DNA of 64,000 nt from Neoechinorhynchus agilis. Its lineage: Eukaryota; Acanthocephala. Positions 30,380 through 43,770 of this stretch are shown piece by piece. The notes under the pieces were generated by a model. It was not told the origin of the DNA and did not search any database. It saw only the letters and a program-made list of their open reading frames with translations. The translations under genes were made by a program, and so were the position numbers. Position 1 is the first letter of the stretch, and every line of letters starts with the position of its first letter. The stretch spans positions 1,984,001-2,048,000 of the forward strand of contig CM121341.1 in assembly GCA_051530055.1 (NCBI GenBank). The letters are read 5' to 3'.

Positions 30380-33300
30380 ATCATTATTAATATCGAAATA
30401 GCAAGAGTATTCGTAAGAGTTAAGGCGGAGATTTTCGTCATTTGATTCTAGTCTTATACGTCAAGGTACTCATGACGATCATCGCCTTTCATCATTGTGT
30501 TCAATGCGTCAGTCGTTTGAAATCTGTGTAGTATTCGTAGTACTTTAAGGTGAGATTTTCGCATTTGATTCTAGTCTTATACGTCAAGGTACTCATGACG
30601 ATCATCGCCTTCCATCATTGTGTTCAATGCGTCAGTCGTTTGAAATCTGCGTAGTATTCGTAGTATTTTAAGGTGAGATTTTCGTCATTTGATTCTAGTC
30701 TTTTACGTCAAGGTACTCATGACGATCATCGCCTTTCATCATTGTGTTCAATGCGTCAGTCGTTTGAAATCTGTGTAGTATTCGTAGTATTTTAGGGTGA
30801 GATTTTCGTCATTTGATTCTAGTCTTATACGTCAAGGTACTCATGACGATCATCGCCTTCCATCATTGTGTTCAATGCGTCAGTCGTTTGAAATCTGCGT
30901 AGTATTCGTAGTATTTTAAGGTGAGATTTTCGTCATTTGATTCTAGTCTTATACGTCAAGGTACTCATGACGATCATCGCCTTTCATCATTGTGTTCAAT
31001 GCGTCAGTCGTTTGAAATCTGCGTAGTATTCGTAGTATTTTAGGGTGAGATTTTCGTCATTTGATTCTAGTCTTATACGTCAAGGAACTCATGACGATCA
31101 TCGCCTTTCATCATTGTGTTCAATGCGTCAGTCGTTTGAAATCTGCGTAGTATTCGTAGTATTTTAGGGTGAGATTTTCGCCATTTGATTCTAGTCTTAT
31201 ACGTCAAGGTACTCATGACGATCATCGCCTTTCATCATTGTGTTCAATGCGTCAGTCGTTTGAAATCTGCGTAGTATTCGTAGTATTTTAAGGTGAGATT
31301 TTCGTCATTTGATTCTAGTCTTATACGTCAAGGTACTCATGACGATCATCGCCTTTCATCATTGTGTTCAATGCGTCAGTCGTTTGAAATCTGCGTAGTA
31401 TTCGTAGTACTTTAAGGTGAGATTTTCGTCATTTGATTATAGTCTTATACGTCAAGGTACTCATGACGATCATCGCCTTTCATCATTGTGTTCAATGCGT
31501 CAGTCGTTTGAAATCTGTGTAGTATTCGTAGTATTTTTAGGTGAGATTTTCGTCATTTGATTCTAGTCTTATACGTCGGAGTACTTCCATGACGATCATC
31601 GCCTTTCATCATTGTGTTCAATGCGTCAGTCGTTGAAATCTGCAGTATTCGTAGTATTTTATGGTGAGATTTTCGTCATTTGATTCTAGTCTTATACGTC
31701 AAGGTACTCATGACGATCATCGCCTTTCATCATTGTGTTCAATGCGTCAGTCGTTTAAAATCTGTGTAGTATTCGTAGTATTTTAGGGTGAGATTTTCGT
31801 CATTTGATTCTAGTCTTATACGTCAAGGTACTCATGACGATCATCGCCTTTCATCATTGTGTTCAATGCGTCAGTCGTTTGAAATCTGCGTAGTATTCGT
31901 AGTATTTTAAGGTGAGATTTTCGTCATTTGATTCTAGTCTTATACGTCAAGGAACTCATGACGATCATCGCCTTTCATCATTGTGTTCAATGCGTCAGTC
32001 GTTTGAACTCTGCGTAGTATTCATGGTATTTTAGGGGGAGATTTTCGTCATTTGATTCTAGTCTTATACGTCAAGGTACTCATAACGATCATCGCCTTTC
32101 ATCATTGTGTTCAATGCGTCAGTCGTTTGAAATCTGCGTAGTATTCGTAGTATTTTAAGGTGAGATTTTCGTCATTTGATTCTAGTCTTATACGTCAAGG
32201 TACTCACGACGATCATCGCCTTTCATCATTGTGTTCAATGCGTCTGTCGTTTGAAATCTGTGTAGTATTCGTAGTATTTTAAGGTGAGATTTTCGTCATT
32301 TGATTCTAGTCTTATACGTCAAGGTACTCACGACGATCATCGCCTTTCATCGTTGTGTTCAATGCGTCAGTCGTTTGAAATCTGCGTAGTATTCGTAGTA
32401 TTTTAGGGTGAGATTTTCGTGTTGATTTCACAAGTCTTGCTAAATAAAGGTATAGTCTTCTTGCTGGTATCATTGTGTTCAATGCGTCTGTCGTTTGAAA
32501 TCTGTGTAGTATTCGTAGTATTTTAAGGTTAGATTTTCGTCATTTGATTCTAGTCTTGTACGTCAAGGAACTCATGACGATCATCGCCTTTCATCATTGT
32601 GTTCAATGCGTCTGTCGTTTGAAATCTGTGTAGTATTCGTAGTATTTTATTGTGAGATTTTCGTCATTTGATTCTAGTCTTATACGTCAAGGTACTCACG
32701 ACGATCATCGCCTTTCATCATTGTGTTCAATGCGTCTGTCGTTTGAAATCTGCGTAGTATTCGTAGTATTTTAAGGTGAGATTTTCGTCATTTGATTCTA
32801 GTCTTGTACGTCAAGGTACTCATGACGATCATCGCCTTTCATCATTGTGTTCAATGCGTCAGTCGTTTGAAATCTGTGTAGTATTCGTAGTATTTTAGGG
32901 TGAGATTTTCGTCATTTGATTCTAGTCTTATACGTCAAGGTACTCATGACGATCATCGCCTTTAATCATTGTGTTCAATGCGTCAGTCGTTTAAAATCTG
33001 CGTAGTATTCGTAGTATTTTAGGGTGAGATTTTCGTCATTTGATTCTAGTCTTTTACGTCAAGGTACTCATGACGATCATCGCCTTTTCATCTTTTAGTA
33101 TTTCCAATGCGCCTGTCGTTTGAAATCTGCGTAGTATTCGTAAGTATTTTAGGGTAGAATTTTCGTCATTTGATTCTAGTCTTATACGTCAAGGTACTCA
33201 TGACGATCATCGCCTTTCATCTTTGTGTTCAATGCGTCAGTCGTTTGAAATCTGCGTAGTATTCGTAGTATTTTAGGGTGAGATTTTCGTCATTTTGATT

Positions 33301-36300
33301 CTAGTCTTGTATCAAGTGCTCATGACGATCATCGCCTTTCATCATTGTGTTCAATGCGTCAGTCGTTTGAAATATGTGTAGTATTCGTAGTATTTTAAGG
33401 TGAGATTTTCGTCATTTGATTCCAGTCTTATACGTCAAGGTACTCATGACGATCATCGCCTTTCATCTTTGTGTTCAATGCGCCTGTCGTTTGAAATCTG
33501 CGTAGTATTCGTAGTATTTTAGGGTGAGATTTTCGTCATTTGATTCTAGTCTTATACGTCATGGTACTCATGACGATCATCGCCTTTCATCATTGTGTTC
33601 AATGCGTCTGTCGTTTGAAATCTGTGTAGTATTCGTAGTATTTTAGGGTGAGATTTTCGTCATTTGATTCTAGTCTTATACGTCAAGGTACTCATGACGA
33701 TCATCGCCTTTCATCATTGTGTTCAATGCGTCTGTCGTTTGAAATCTGCTTAGTATTCGTAGTATTTTAAGGTGAGATTTTCGTCATTTGATTCTAGTCT
33801 TTTACGTCAAGGTACTCATGACGATCATCGCCTTTCATCATTGTGTTCAATGCGTCTGTCGTTTGAAATCTGTGTAGTATTCGTAGTATTTTAAGGTGAG
33901 ATTTTCGTCATTTGATTCTAGTCTTATACGTCAAGGTACTCACGACGATCATCGCCTTTCATAATTGTGTTCAATGCGTCAGTCGTTTGAAATCTGTGTA
34001 GTATTCGTAGTATTTTAAGGTGAGATTTTCGTCATTTGATTCTAGTCCTATACGTCAAGGTACTCACGACGATCATCGCCTTTCATCATTGTGTTCAATG
34101 CGTCTGTCGTTTGAAATCTGCGTAGTATTCGTAGTATTTTAGGGTGAGATTTTCGTCATTTGATTCTAGTCTTATACGTCAAGGTACTCATAACGATCAT
34201 CGCCTTTCATCATTGTGTTCAATGCGTCAGTCGTTTGAAATCTGCGTAGTATTCGTAGTATTTTAGGTGAGATTTTCGTCATTTGATTCTAGTCTTATAC
34301 GTCAAAATTACTCGGCTTGATCATCGCCTTTCATCATTGTGTTCAATGCGTCAGTCGTTTGAAATCTGTGTAGTATTCGTAGTATTTTAAGGTTAGATTT
34401 TCGTCATTTGATTCTAGTCATATACGTCAAGGAACTCATGACGATCATCGCCTTTCATCATTGTGTTCAATGCGTCAGTCGTTTGAAATCTGTGTAGTAT
34501 TCGTAGTATTTTAAGGTGAGATTTTCGTCATTTGATTCTAGTCTTATACGTCAAGGTACTCACGACGATCATCGCCTTTCATCATTGTGTTCAATGCGTC
34601 AGTCGTTTGAACTCTGCGTAGTATTCGTAGTATTTTAAGGTGAGATTTTCGTCATTTGATTCTAGTCTTATACGTCAAGGTACTCATGACGATCATCGCC
34701 TTTCATCATTGAGTTCAATGCGTCAGTCGTTTGAAATCTGCGTAGTATTCGTAGTATTTTAGGGTGAGATTTTCGTCATTTGATTCTAGTCTTATACGTC
34801 AAGGTACTCATGACGATCATCGCCTTTCATCTTTGTGTTCAATGCGTCAGTCGTTTGAAATCTGCGTAGTATTCGTAGTATTTTAAGGTGAGATTTTCGT
34901 CATTTGATTATAGTCTTATACGTGAAGGTACTCATGACGATCATCGCCTTTCATCATTGTGTTCAATGCGTCAGTCGTTTGAAATCTGTGTAGTATTCGT
35001 AGTATTTTAAGGTGAGATTTTCGTCATTTGATTCTAGTCTTATACGTCAAGGTACTCATGACGATCATCGCCTTTCATCTTTGTGTTCAATGCGTCAGTC
35101 GTTTGAAATCTGCGTAGTATTCGTAGTATTTTAAGGTGAGATTTTCGTCATTGATTCTAGTCTTATACGTCAGAGTACTCACGACGATCATCGCCTTTCA
35201 TCATTGTGTTCAATGCGTCAGTCGTTTGAACTCTGCGTAGTATTCGTAGTATTTTAAGGTGAGATTTTCGTCATTTGATTCTAGTCTTATACGTCAAGGT
35301 ACTCATGACGATCATCACCTTTCGTGTGTGTTCAATGCGTCAGTCGTTTGAAATCTGCGTAGTATTCGTAGTATTTTAAGGTGAGATTTTCGCCATTTGA
35401 TTCTAGTCTTATACGTCAAGGTACTCACGACGATCATCGCCTTTCATCATTGTGTTCAATGCGTCAGTCGTTTGAACTCTGCGTAGTATTCGTAGTATTT
35501 TAAGGTGAGATTTTCGTCATTTGATTCTAGTCTTATACGTCAAGGTACTCATGACGATCATCGCCTTTCATCATTGTGTTCAATGCGTCAGTCGTTTGAA
35601 ATCTGCGTAGTATTCGTAGTATTTTAAGGTGAGATTTTCATCATTGTGTTCAATGCGTCAGTCGTTTGAAATCTGCGTAGTATTCGTAGTATTTTAGGGT
35701 GAGATTTTCGTCATTTGATTCTAGTCTTATACGTCAAGGTACTCATGACGATCATCGCCTTTCATCATTGTGTTCAATGCGTCAGTCGTTTGAAATCTGC
35801 GTAGTATTCGTAGTATTTTAAGGTGAGATTTTCGTCATTTGATTCTAGTCTTATACGTCAAGGTACTCATGACGATCATCGCCTTTCATCATTGTGTTCA
35901 ATGCGTCAGTCGTTTGAAATCTGCGTAGTATTCGTAGTATTTTAGGGTGAGATTTTCGTCATTTGATTCTAGTCTTATACGTCAAGGTACTCATGACGAT
36001 CATCGCCTTTCATCATTGTGTTCAATGCGTCAGTCGTTTGAAATCTGCGTAGTATTCGTAGTATTTTAAGGTGAGATTTTCGTCATTTGATTCTAGTCTT
36101 ATACGTCAAGGTACTCATGACGATCATCGCCTTTCATCATTGTGTTCAATGCGTCAGTCGTTTGAAATCTGCGTAGTATTCGTAGTATTTTAAGGTGAGA
36201 TTTTCGTCATTTGATTCTAGTCTTATACGTCAAGGTACTCATGACGATCATCGCCTTTCATCATTGTGTTCAATGCGTCATTTGTCGTTTGAAATCTGCG

Positions 36301-39300
36301 TAGTATTCGTAGTATTTTAATCTGGTGAGATTTTCGTCATTTGATTCTAGTCTTATACGTCAAGGTACTCATGACGATCATCGCCTTTCATCATTGTGTT
36401 CAATGCGTCAGTCGTTTGAAATCTGCGTAGTATTCGTAGTATTTTAGGGTGAGATTTTCGTCATTTGATTCTAGTCTTATACGTCAAGGTACTCATGACG
36501 ATCATCGCCTTTCATCATTGTGTTCAATGCGTCAGTCGTTTGAAATCTGCGTAGTATTCGTAGTATTTTAAGGTGAGATTTTCGTCATTTGATTCTAGTC
36601 TTATACGTCAAGGTACTCATGACGATCATCGCCTTTCATCATTGTGTTCAATGCGTCAGTCGTTTGAAATCTGCGTAGTATTCGTAGTATTTTAGGGTGA
36701 GATTTTCGTCATTTGATTCTAGTCTTATACGTCAAGGTACTCATGACGATCATCGCCTTTCATCATTGTGTTCAATGCGTCAGTCGTTTGAAATCTGCGT
36801 AGTATTCGTAGTATTTTAGGGTGAGATTTTCGTCATTTGATTCTAGTCTTATACGTCAAGGTACTCATGACGATCATCGCCTTTCATCGTATTTTCATCA
36901 TTTTTCATCTGCGTAGTATTCGTAGTGTCATTTGATTCTAGTCTTATACGTCTCATGACGATCATCGCCTTTCATCATTGTGTTCAATGCGTCAGTCGTT
37001 TGAAATCTGCGTAGTATTCGTAGTATTTTAAGGTGAGATTTTCGTCATTTGATTCTAGTCTTATACGTCAAGGTACTCATGACGATCATCGCCTTTCATC
37101 ATTGTGTTCAATGCGTCAGTCGTTTGAAATCTGCGTAGTATTCGTAGTATTTTAGGGTGAGATTTTCGTCATTTGATTCTAGTCTTATACGTCAAGGTAC
37201 TCATGACGATCATCGCCTTTCATCATTGTGTTCAATGCGTCGTCGTTTGAAATCTGCGTAGTATTCGTTTAAGGTGAGATTTTCGTCATTTGAAGTCTGT
37301 CAAGGTGACGTCATTCGTTCAATGCGTCAGTTTTGAAAGGGTAGTATTCGTAGTATTTTCGTCATTTGATTCTAGTCTTATACGTCAAGGTACTCATGAC
37401 GATCATCGCCTTTCATCATTGTGTTCAATGCGTCAGTCGTTTGAAATCTGCGTAGTATTCGTAGTATTTTAGGGTGAGATTTTCGTCATTTGATTCTAGT
37501 CTTATACGTCAAGGTACTCATGACGATCATCGCCTTTCATCATTGTGTTCAATGCGTCAGTCGTTTGAAATCTGCGTAGTATTCGTAGTATTTTTAGGTG
37601 AGATTTTCGTCATTTGATTCTAGTCTTATACGTCAAGGTACTCATGACGATCATCGCCTTTCATCATTGTGTTCAATGCGTCAGTCGTTTGAAATCTGCG
37701 TAGTATTCGTAGTATTTTAGGGTGAGATTTTCGTCATTTGATTCTAGTCTTATACGTCAAGGTACTCATGACGATCATCGCCTTTCATCATTGTGTTCAA
37801 TGCGTCAGTCGTTTGAAATCTGCGTAGTATTCGTAGTATTTTAGGGTGAGATTTTCGTCATTTGATTCTAGTCTTATACGTCAAGGTACTCATGACGATC
37901 ATCGCCTTTCATCATTGTGTTCAATGCGTCAGTCGTTTGAAATCTGCGTAGTATTCGTAGTATTTTAGGGTGAGATTTTCGTCATTTGATTCTAGTCTTA
38001 TACGTCAAGGTACTCATGACGATCATCGCCTTTCATCATTGTGTTCAATGCGTCAGTCGTTTGAAGTCTGCGTAGTACGTATTTTAAGGTGAGATTTTCG
38101 TCATTTGATTCTAGTCTTATACGTCAAGGTACTCATGACGATCATCGCCTTTCATCATTGTGTTCAATGCGTCAGTCGTTTGAAATCTGCGTAGTATTCG
38201 TAGTATTTTAGGGTGAGATTTTCGTCATTTGATTCTAGTCTTATACGTCAAGGTACTCATGACGATCATCGCCTTTCATCATTGTGTTCAATGCGTCAGT
38301 CGTTTGAAATCTGCGTAGTATTCGTAGTATTTTAAGGTGAGATTTTCGTCATTTGATTCTAGTCTTATACGTCAAGGTACTCATGACGATCATCGCCTTT
38401 CATCATTGTGTTCAATGCGTCAGTCGTTTGAAATCTGCGTAGTATTCGTAGTATTTTAAGGTGAGATTTTCGTCATTTGATTCTAGTCTTATACGTCAAG
38501 GTACTCATGACGATCATCGCCTTTCATCATTGTGTTCAATGCGTCAGTCGTTTGAAATCTGCGTAGTATTCGTAGTATTTTAAGGTGAGATTTTCGTCAT
38601 TTGATTCTAGTCTTATACGTCAAGGTACTCATGACGATCATCGCCTTTCATCATTGTGTTCAATGCGTCAGTCGTTTGAAATCTGCGTAGTATTCGTAGT
38701 ATTTTAGGGTGAGATTTTCGTCATTTGATTCTAGTCTTATACGTCAAGGTACTCATGACGATCATCGCCTTTCATCATTGTGTTCAATGCGTCAGTCGTT
38801 TGAAATCTGCGTAGTATTCGTAGTATTTTAGGGTGAGATTTTCGTCATTTGATTCTAGTCTTATACGTCAAGGTACTCATGACGATCATCGCCTTTCATC
38901 ATTGTGTTCAATGCGTCAGTCGTTTGAAATCTGCGTAGTATTCGTAGTATTTTAAGGTGAGATTTTCGTCATTTGATTCTAGTCTTATACGTCAAGGTAC
39001 TCATGACGATCATCGCCTTTCATCATTGTGTTCAATGCGTCAGTCGTTTGAAATCTGCGTAGTATTCGTAGTATTTTAGGTGAGATTTTCGTCATTTGAT
39101 TCTAGTCTTATACGTCAAGGTACTCATGACGATCATCGCCTTTCATCATTGTGTTCAATGCGTCAGTCGTTTGAAATCTGCGTAGTATTCGTAGTATTTT
39201 AAGGTGAGATTTTCGTCATTTGATTCTAGTCTTATACGTCAAGGTACTCATGACGATCATCGCCTTTCATCATTGTGTTCAATGCGTCAGTCGTTTGAAA

Positions 39301-41670
39301 TCTGCGTAGTATTCGTAGTATTTTATTTTCGTCATTTGGTGAGATTTTCGTCATTTGATTCTAGTCTTGCGTACGTCAAGGTACTCATGACGATCATCGC
39401 GATCTTTCATCATTGTGTTCAATGCGTCAGTCGTTTGAAATCTGCGTAGTATTCGTAGTATTTTAAGGTGAGATTTTCGTCATTTGATTCTAGTCTTATA
39501 CGTCAAGGTACTCATGACGATCATCGCCTTTCATCATTGTGTTCAATGCGTCAGTCGTTTGAAATCTGCGTAGTATTCGTAGTATTTTAAGGTGAGATTT
39601 TCGTCATTTGATTCTAGTCTTATACGTCAAGGTACTCATGACGATCATCGCCTTTCATCATTGTGTTCAATGCGTCAGTCGTTTGAAATCTGCGTAGTAT
39701 TCGTAGTATTTTAGGGTGAGATTTTCGTCATTTGATTCTAGTCTTATACGTCAAGGTACTCACGACGATCATCGCCTTTCATCATTGTGTTCAATGCGTC
39801 AGTCGTTTGAAATCTGCGTAGTATTCGTAGTATTTTAGGGTGAGATTTTCGTCATTTGATTCTAGTCTTATACGTCAAGGTACTCATGACGATCATCGCC
39901 TTTCATCATTGTGTTTCAGTCGTTTGCGTAGTCGTAGTATTTTAGGTGAGATTTTCGTCATTTGATTCTGTCTTATACGTCAAGTATCACGACGATATCG
40001 CCTTTCATCATTGTGTTCAATGCGTCAGTTTTGAAATCTGCGTAGTATTCGGTATTTTAAGGTGAGATTTTCGTCATTTGATTCTAGTCTTATACGTCAA
40101 GGTACTCATGACGATCATCGCCTTTCATCATTGTGTTCAATGCGTCAGTCGTTTGAAATCTGCGTAGTATTCGTAGTATTTTAGGGTGAGATTTTCGTCA
40201 TTTGATTCTAGTCTTATACGTCAAGGTACTCATCGACAAGGTGAGATTTTGTGTTCAATGCAAAGTCATGACTGTCGTTTGAATGCGTCAGTCATCGCCA
40301 TTGTGTTTTCAGTCGTTTGAAATCTGTAGTATTCGTAGTATTTTAGGGTGAGATTTTCGTCATTTGATTCTAGTCTTATACGTCAAGGTACTCATGACGA
40401 TCATCGCCTTTCATCATTGTGTTCAATGCGTCAGTCGTTTGAAATCTGCGTAGTATTCGTAGTATTTTAAGGTGAGATTTTCGTCATTTGATTCTAGTCT
40501 TATACGTCAAGGTACTCATGACGATCATCGCCTTTCATCATTGTGTTCAATGCGTCAGTCGTTTGAAATCTGCGTAGTATTCGTAGTATTTTAGGGTGAG
40601 ATTTTCGTCATTTGATTCTAGTCTTATACGTCAAGGTACTCACGACGATCATCGCCTTTCATCATTGTGTTCAATGCGTCAGTCGTTTGAAATCTGCGTA
40701 GTATTCGTAGTATTTTAAGGTGAGATTTTCGTCATTTGATTCTAGTCTTATACGTCAAGGTACTCATGACGATCATCGCCTTTCATCATTGTGTTCAATG
40801 CGTCAGTCGTTTGAAATCTGCGTAGTATTCGTAGTATTTTAGGGTGAGATTTTCGTCATTTGATTCTAGTCTTATACGTCAAGGTACTCATGACGATCAT
40901 CGCCTTTCATCATTGTGTTCAATGCGTCAGTCGTTTGAAATCTGCGTAGTATTCGTAGTATTTTAGGGTGAGATTTTCGTCATTTGATTCTAGTCTTATA
41001 CGTCAAGGTACTCATGACGATCATCGCCTTTCATCATTGTGTTCAATGCGTCAGTCGTTTGAAATCTGCGTAGTATTCGTAGTATTTTAAGGTGAGATTT
41101 TCGTCATTTGATTCTAGTCTTATACGTCAAGGTACTCATGACGATCATCGCCTTTCATCATTGTGTTCAATGCGTCAGTCGTTTGAAATCTGCGTAGTAT
41201 TCGTAGTATTTTAAGGTGAGATTTTCGTCATTTGATTCTAGTCTTATACGTCAAGGTACTCATGACGATCATCGCGCTTTCATCTCAATGCGTCATCGTT
41301 TGAAATCTGCGTAGTATTCGTAGTATTTTAGGGTGAGATTTTCGTCATTTGATTCTAGTCTTATACGTCAAGGTACTCACGACGATCATCGCCTTTCATC
41401 ATTGTGTTCAATGCGTAGTCGTTTGAAATCTGCGTAGTATTCGTAGTATTTTAGGGTGAGATTTTCGTCATTTGATTCTAGTCTTATACGTCAAGGTACT
41501 CATGACGATCATCGCCTTTCATCATTGTGTTCAATGCGTCAGTCGTTTGAAATCTGCGTAGTATTCGTAGTATTTTAGGGTGAGATTTTCGTCATTTGAT
41601 TCTAGTCTTATACGTCAAGGTACTCATGACGATCATCGCCTTTCATCATTGTGTTCAATGCGTCTGTCGT
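30380..41670. repeat. 124-bp satellite array, about 90 copies (11.2 kb)
   Basis: The unit begins GAGATTTTCGTCATTTGATT and includes TCATGACGATCATCGCC and CAATGCGTCAGTCGTTTGAA; successive copies are 124 bp apart (for example 35951 and 36075). Variation is low: TTTAAGG against TTTAGGG, TGCGTAG against TGTGTAG, CATGACG against CACGACG and GTCAGTCG against GTCTGTCG. Variants are denser in the left third (30440-35500), and the right part is more uniform. Copies are scrambled or truncated at about 36880-36960, 37240-37360, 39915-40060, 40225-40325 and 41275. Non-repeat sequence interrupts at 32421-32468. A decayed unit occupies 30380-30440. Confidence 0.96.
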
Positions 41671-41957
41671 TTGTAATTGTACTTGTTTTTAAAAAATTGG
41701 TATTGCTCCAATGTTTCATTGAATTTTTTTCCAGCGAATCACGATTTGGGGTGCGTATGCGTAAATTGATATTACGCGGCAACACATCATCATGGCGCTA
41801 ATTGCATCCGCTTTGCTCGTACCAAGCGATGATGCATCGTTGGTTATTCCGCGCAAAAGTTGTCTCGTTCGCGTGACCTCTGTTGGATTCCGTTTCGCAA
41901 TTCTCTGTGTTTCGTGTTTTTTTTGGTTTTTCAGGTCGAATTAAGGAGGATATTTAG
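41671..41957. other. Flank between the 124-bp satellite and the SAP-like gene
   Basis: Unique sequence. It includes a T-rich tract ending CCAG near 41735 and, directly before the next ATG, GGATATTTAG. It presumably holds the promoter or 5' end of the next gene. Confidence 0.45.
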
Positions 41958-43383
41958 ATGGATCGGTTGACGGTAGCCGAATTAAGGAAACTCGCTGCTC
42001 AACATAAGATTAGGATTGGTAAAGTGCGTAAAATGGAAATGGTCAGGATTCTCATGGAGGCTGGCATAAGGTCACCAGAATCTGAAGAGTCTCTGTCAAG
42101 TTCATCGACCATCTCGGCTAATAATGTTCTCAATAATGAAGTTCCGAATGAACTTTTAAAAGAAACAAACGGGTGTAAGGTTGAAAATAGCTCTCAAGAA
42201 GAAGATAAATGTGCAAACGAACCATTTGAGCGAAAGCTTGAATGTAAAGTTAAACGAAACACTATTCTTTTTCCGCAATTCAGTAATCCCGATGATAGTA
42301 TAATGAACCAAACGGATTCTCTGTTAAGTCTTCGAACGGATCTTTCTTCAGTTGATCTTAACATGACTGGTGAGTTTGTATCGGACGGTGGAGAGATTTC
42401 TAGAATTATTAATGAGGAATTGAAACTTCAATTGAGTAAGGAACGTGAGACTGAAAAGAAGGAAGCAAAGATTCCAAATCCGTTTGCACGACGGCGGGAT
42501 TCCGTCGTTGAGTCACTTACAAATGTGTTGATTTCTTGAATTCTTATAAAGAAATCAATTCGATATTCACACAAATCGAGATACGGACGAGCAAGTTTCT
42601 CGTGTCATAAGACGATCTCGATCCTGTGGTTCATCACTTAATCTTAACTCGTCCATTTATAAGCCATTTCAAAAAAATCAGAAGCGACAACCGAAACTCC
42701 CTACAATTCCTGAAGTTATATGTGCAGTAAAGTCCCCAATTCAAGATCTGTGTAATAGGACACGAACACTCGCCGTTCGTCCAGTTAACAGCCGTCAGAG
42801 GCTAGAATCCGGCCGACGAAGTGTTTTACGAACACCAGAAAATTCGAGAGATCGACGGTCGCTTTTGCAGAATTCAACGAAGCCATTAAAGGATTTCCGG
42901 GTTTATAAACTTGCCCAGGAAAAGCAGCAAAAGGAGCGTGAAATGAAAGCAGCTGCATTGGAAGCTGAACAAAAGGCGCAGATAAGAAAATCAACGTTCA
43001 CGGGCCACTCGCGGCCATCTTTGGCCTATAATCATTCAAATCGCACAAGTATTTTTTGTCATAATCAACTAGAAATTACAAGCATTTCCACGACTGCATC
43101 GAAAAGAGAATCGCTTAAGAGTTCCACAGATTCCAAGTTTACTCCACTCAAAGTCGATAAAAAGTCCCCAAAAGCGGGATTAAACAAGCCCGTTTATTCT
43201 AAACTGTCGTCTGGTTCTCATGCCGTTCAACGAACGAGTATTTTAAATAGAACTCAAATAATGAACTCTAATGTACGTCCAGCTGTTGCGCGAAGGGATT
43301 CACTCAAAACAGCTACGAAGAAATTGCCATCGGTAAAGAAGAGGGATGAAAAGGCTAAGCCAAGACCCGCTTGGAGATATTAA
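41958..43383 (+). CDS. Basic protein with SAP-like N-terminus, NuSAP-like in layout
   Basis: The first frame, from ATG 41958, starts MDRLTVAELRKLAAQHKIRI and resembles a SAP DNA-binding helix-extended loop-helix, followed by an acidic, serine-rich stretch. The second frame is open from about 42560 to the TAA at 43383 and is strongly basic (VSRVIRRSRSCGSS, RRSVLRTPENSRDRRSLL), with a charged helix (LAQEKQQKEREMKAAALEAE) and a tail KKRDEKAKPRPAWRY. The frames are offset by one, so an intron or frameshift lies between; a 70-nt GT-AG intron from the GTTTGC after AAATCC to ATAAAG fits the phase, but it would remove convincing coding sequence. SAP plus a basic, microtubule-binding-like tail recalls NuSAP, a spindle protein, but similarity is compositional only. 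TTTAG directly precedes the ATG; AATAAA is at 43420-43425. Confidence 0.5.
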
Positions 43384-43419
43384 TTTTTGACGCGTGTATA
43401 TATATTCTGATCGAAGTTC

Positions 43420-43425
43420 AATAAA
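43420..43425 (+). promoter_or_regulatory. Polyadenylation signal of the SAP-like gene
   Basis: AATAAA lies 36 nt after the stop codon and about 180 bp before the right duplication arm. Confidence 0.55.
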
Positions 43426-43603
43426 ACAAAGACTATCAAATAAGAGCTATTGTTGAACTAAAATATTTTGTAACAGATTCACTATTGAGCGTTGTAGATT
43501 TTTAAATTTTACATTTTGTTCGTGGATTCTATTGATGATAATGATTACAGACTTACGCGATCATTCCAAGCATATCAAAATATTTATTCAAAAAATTCTA
43601 TGT

Positions 43604-43770
43604 AAGATCCTGTCTTTAAAAAGACAGAAGGAACAATATTGATCCACAATAAATTCCAATTAGACACGATAGCCATTAATTGGTGCTTTCCCTGTCTTTA
43701 AAAAGACAGAAGGAACAATATTGATCCACAATAAATTCCAATTAGACGCGAAAGCCATTAATTTGTACTT
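43604..43770. repeat. 81-bp minisatellite, two units (right duplication arm)
   Basis: This is the reverse complement of the array at 2500-2740 with one unit fewer. One unit carries GACACGATAGCC where the others have GACGCGAAAGCC. The palindrome CTGTCTTTAAAAAGACAG marks each unit. Confidence 0.88.

Noticed and set aside
30380-41670. CRISPR-like array
   Set aside because: There are no unique spacers; whole 124-bp units repeat head to tail, and the host is an animal.
37290-41801. Short open frames inside the 124-bp satellite
   Set aside because: They recur with the repeat, break at variant sites and have no gene features.
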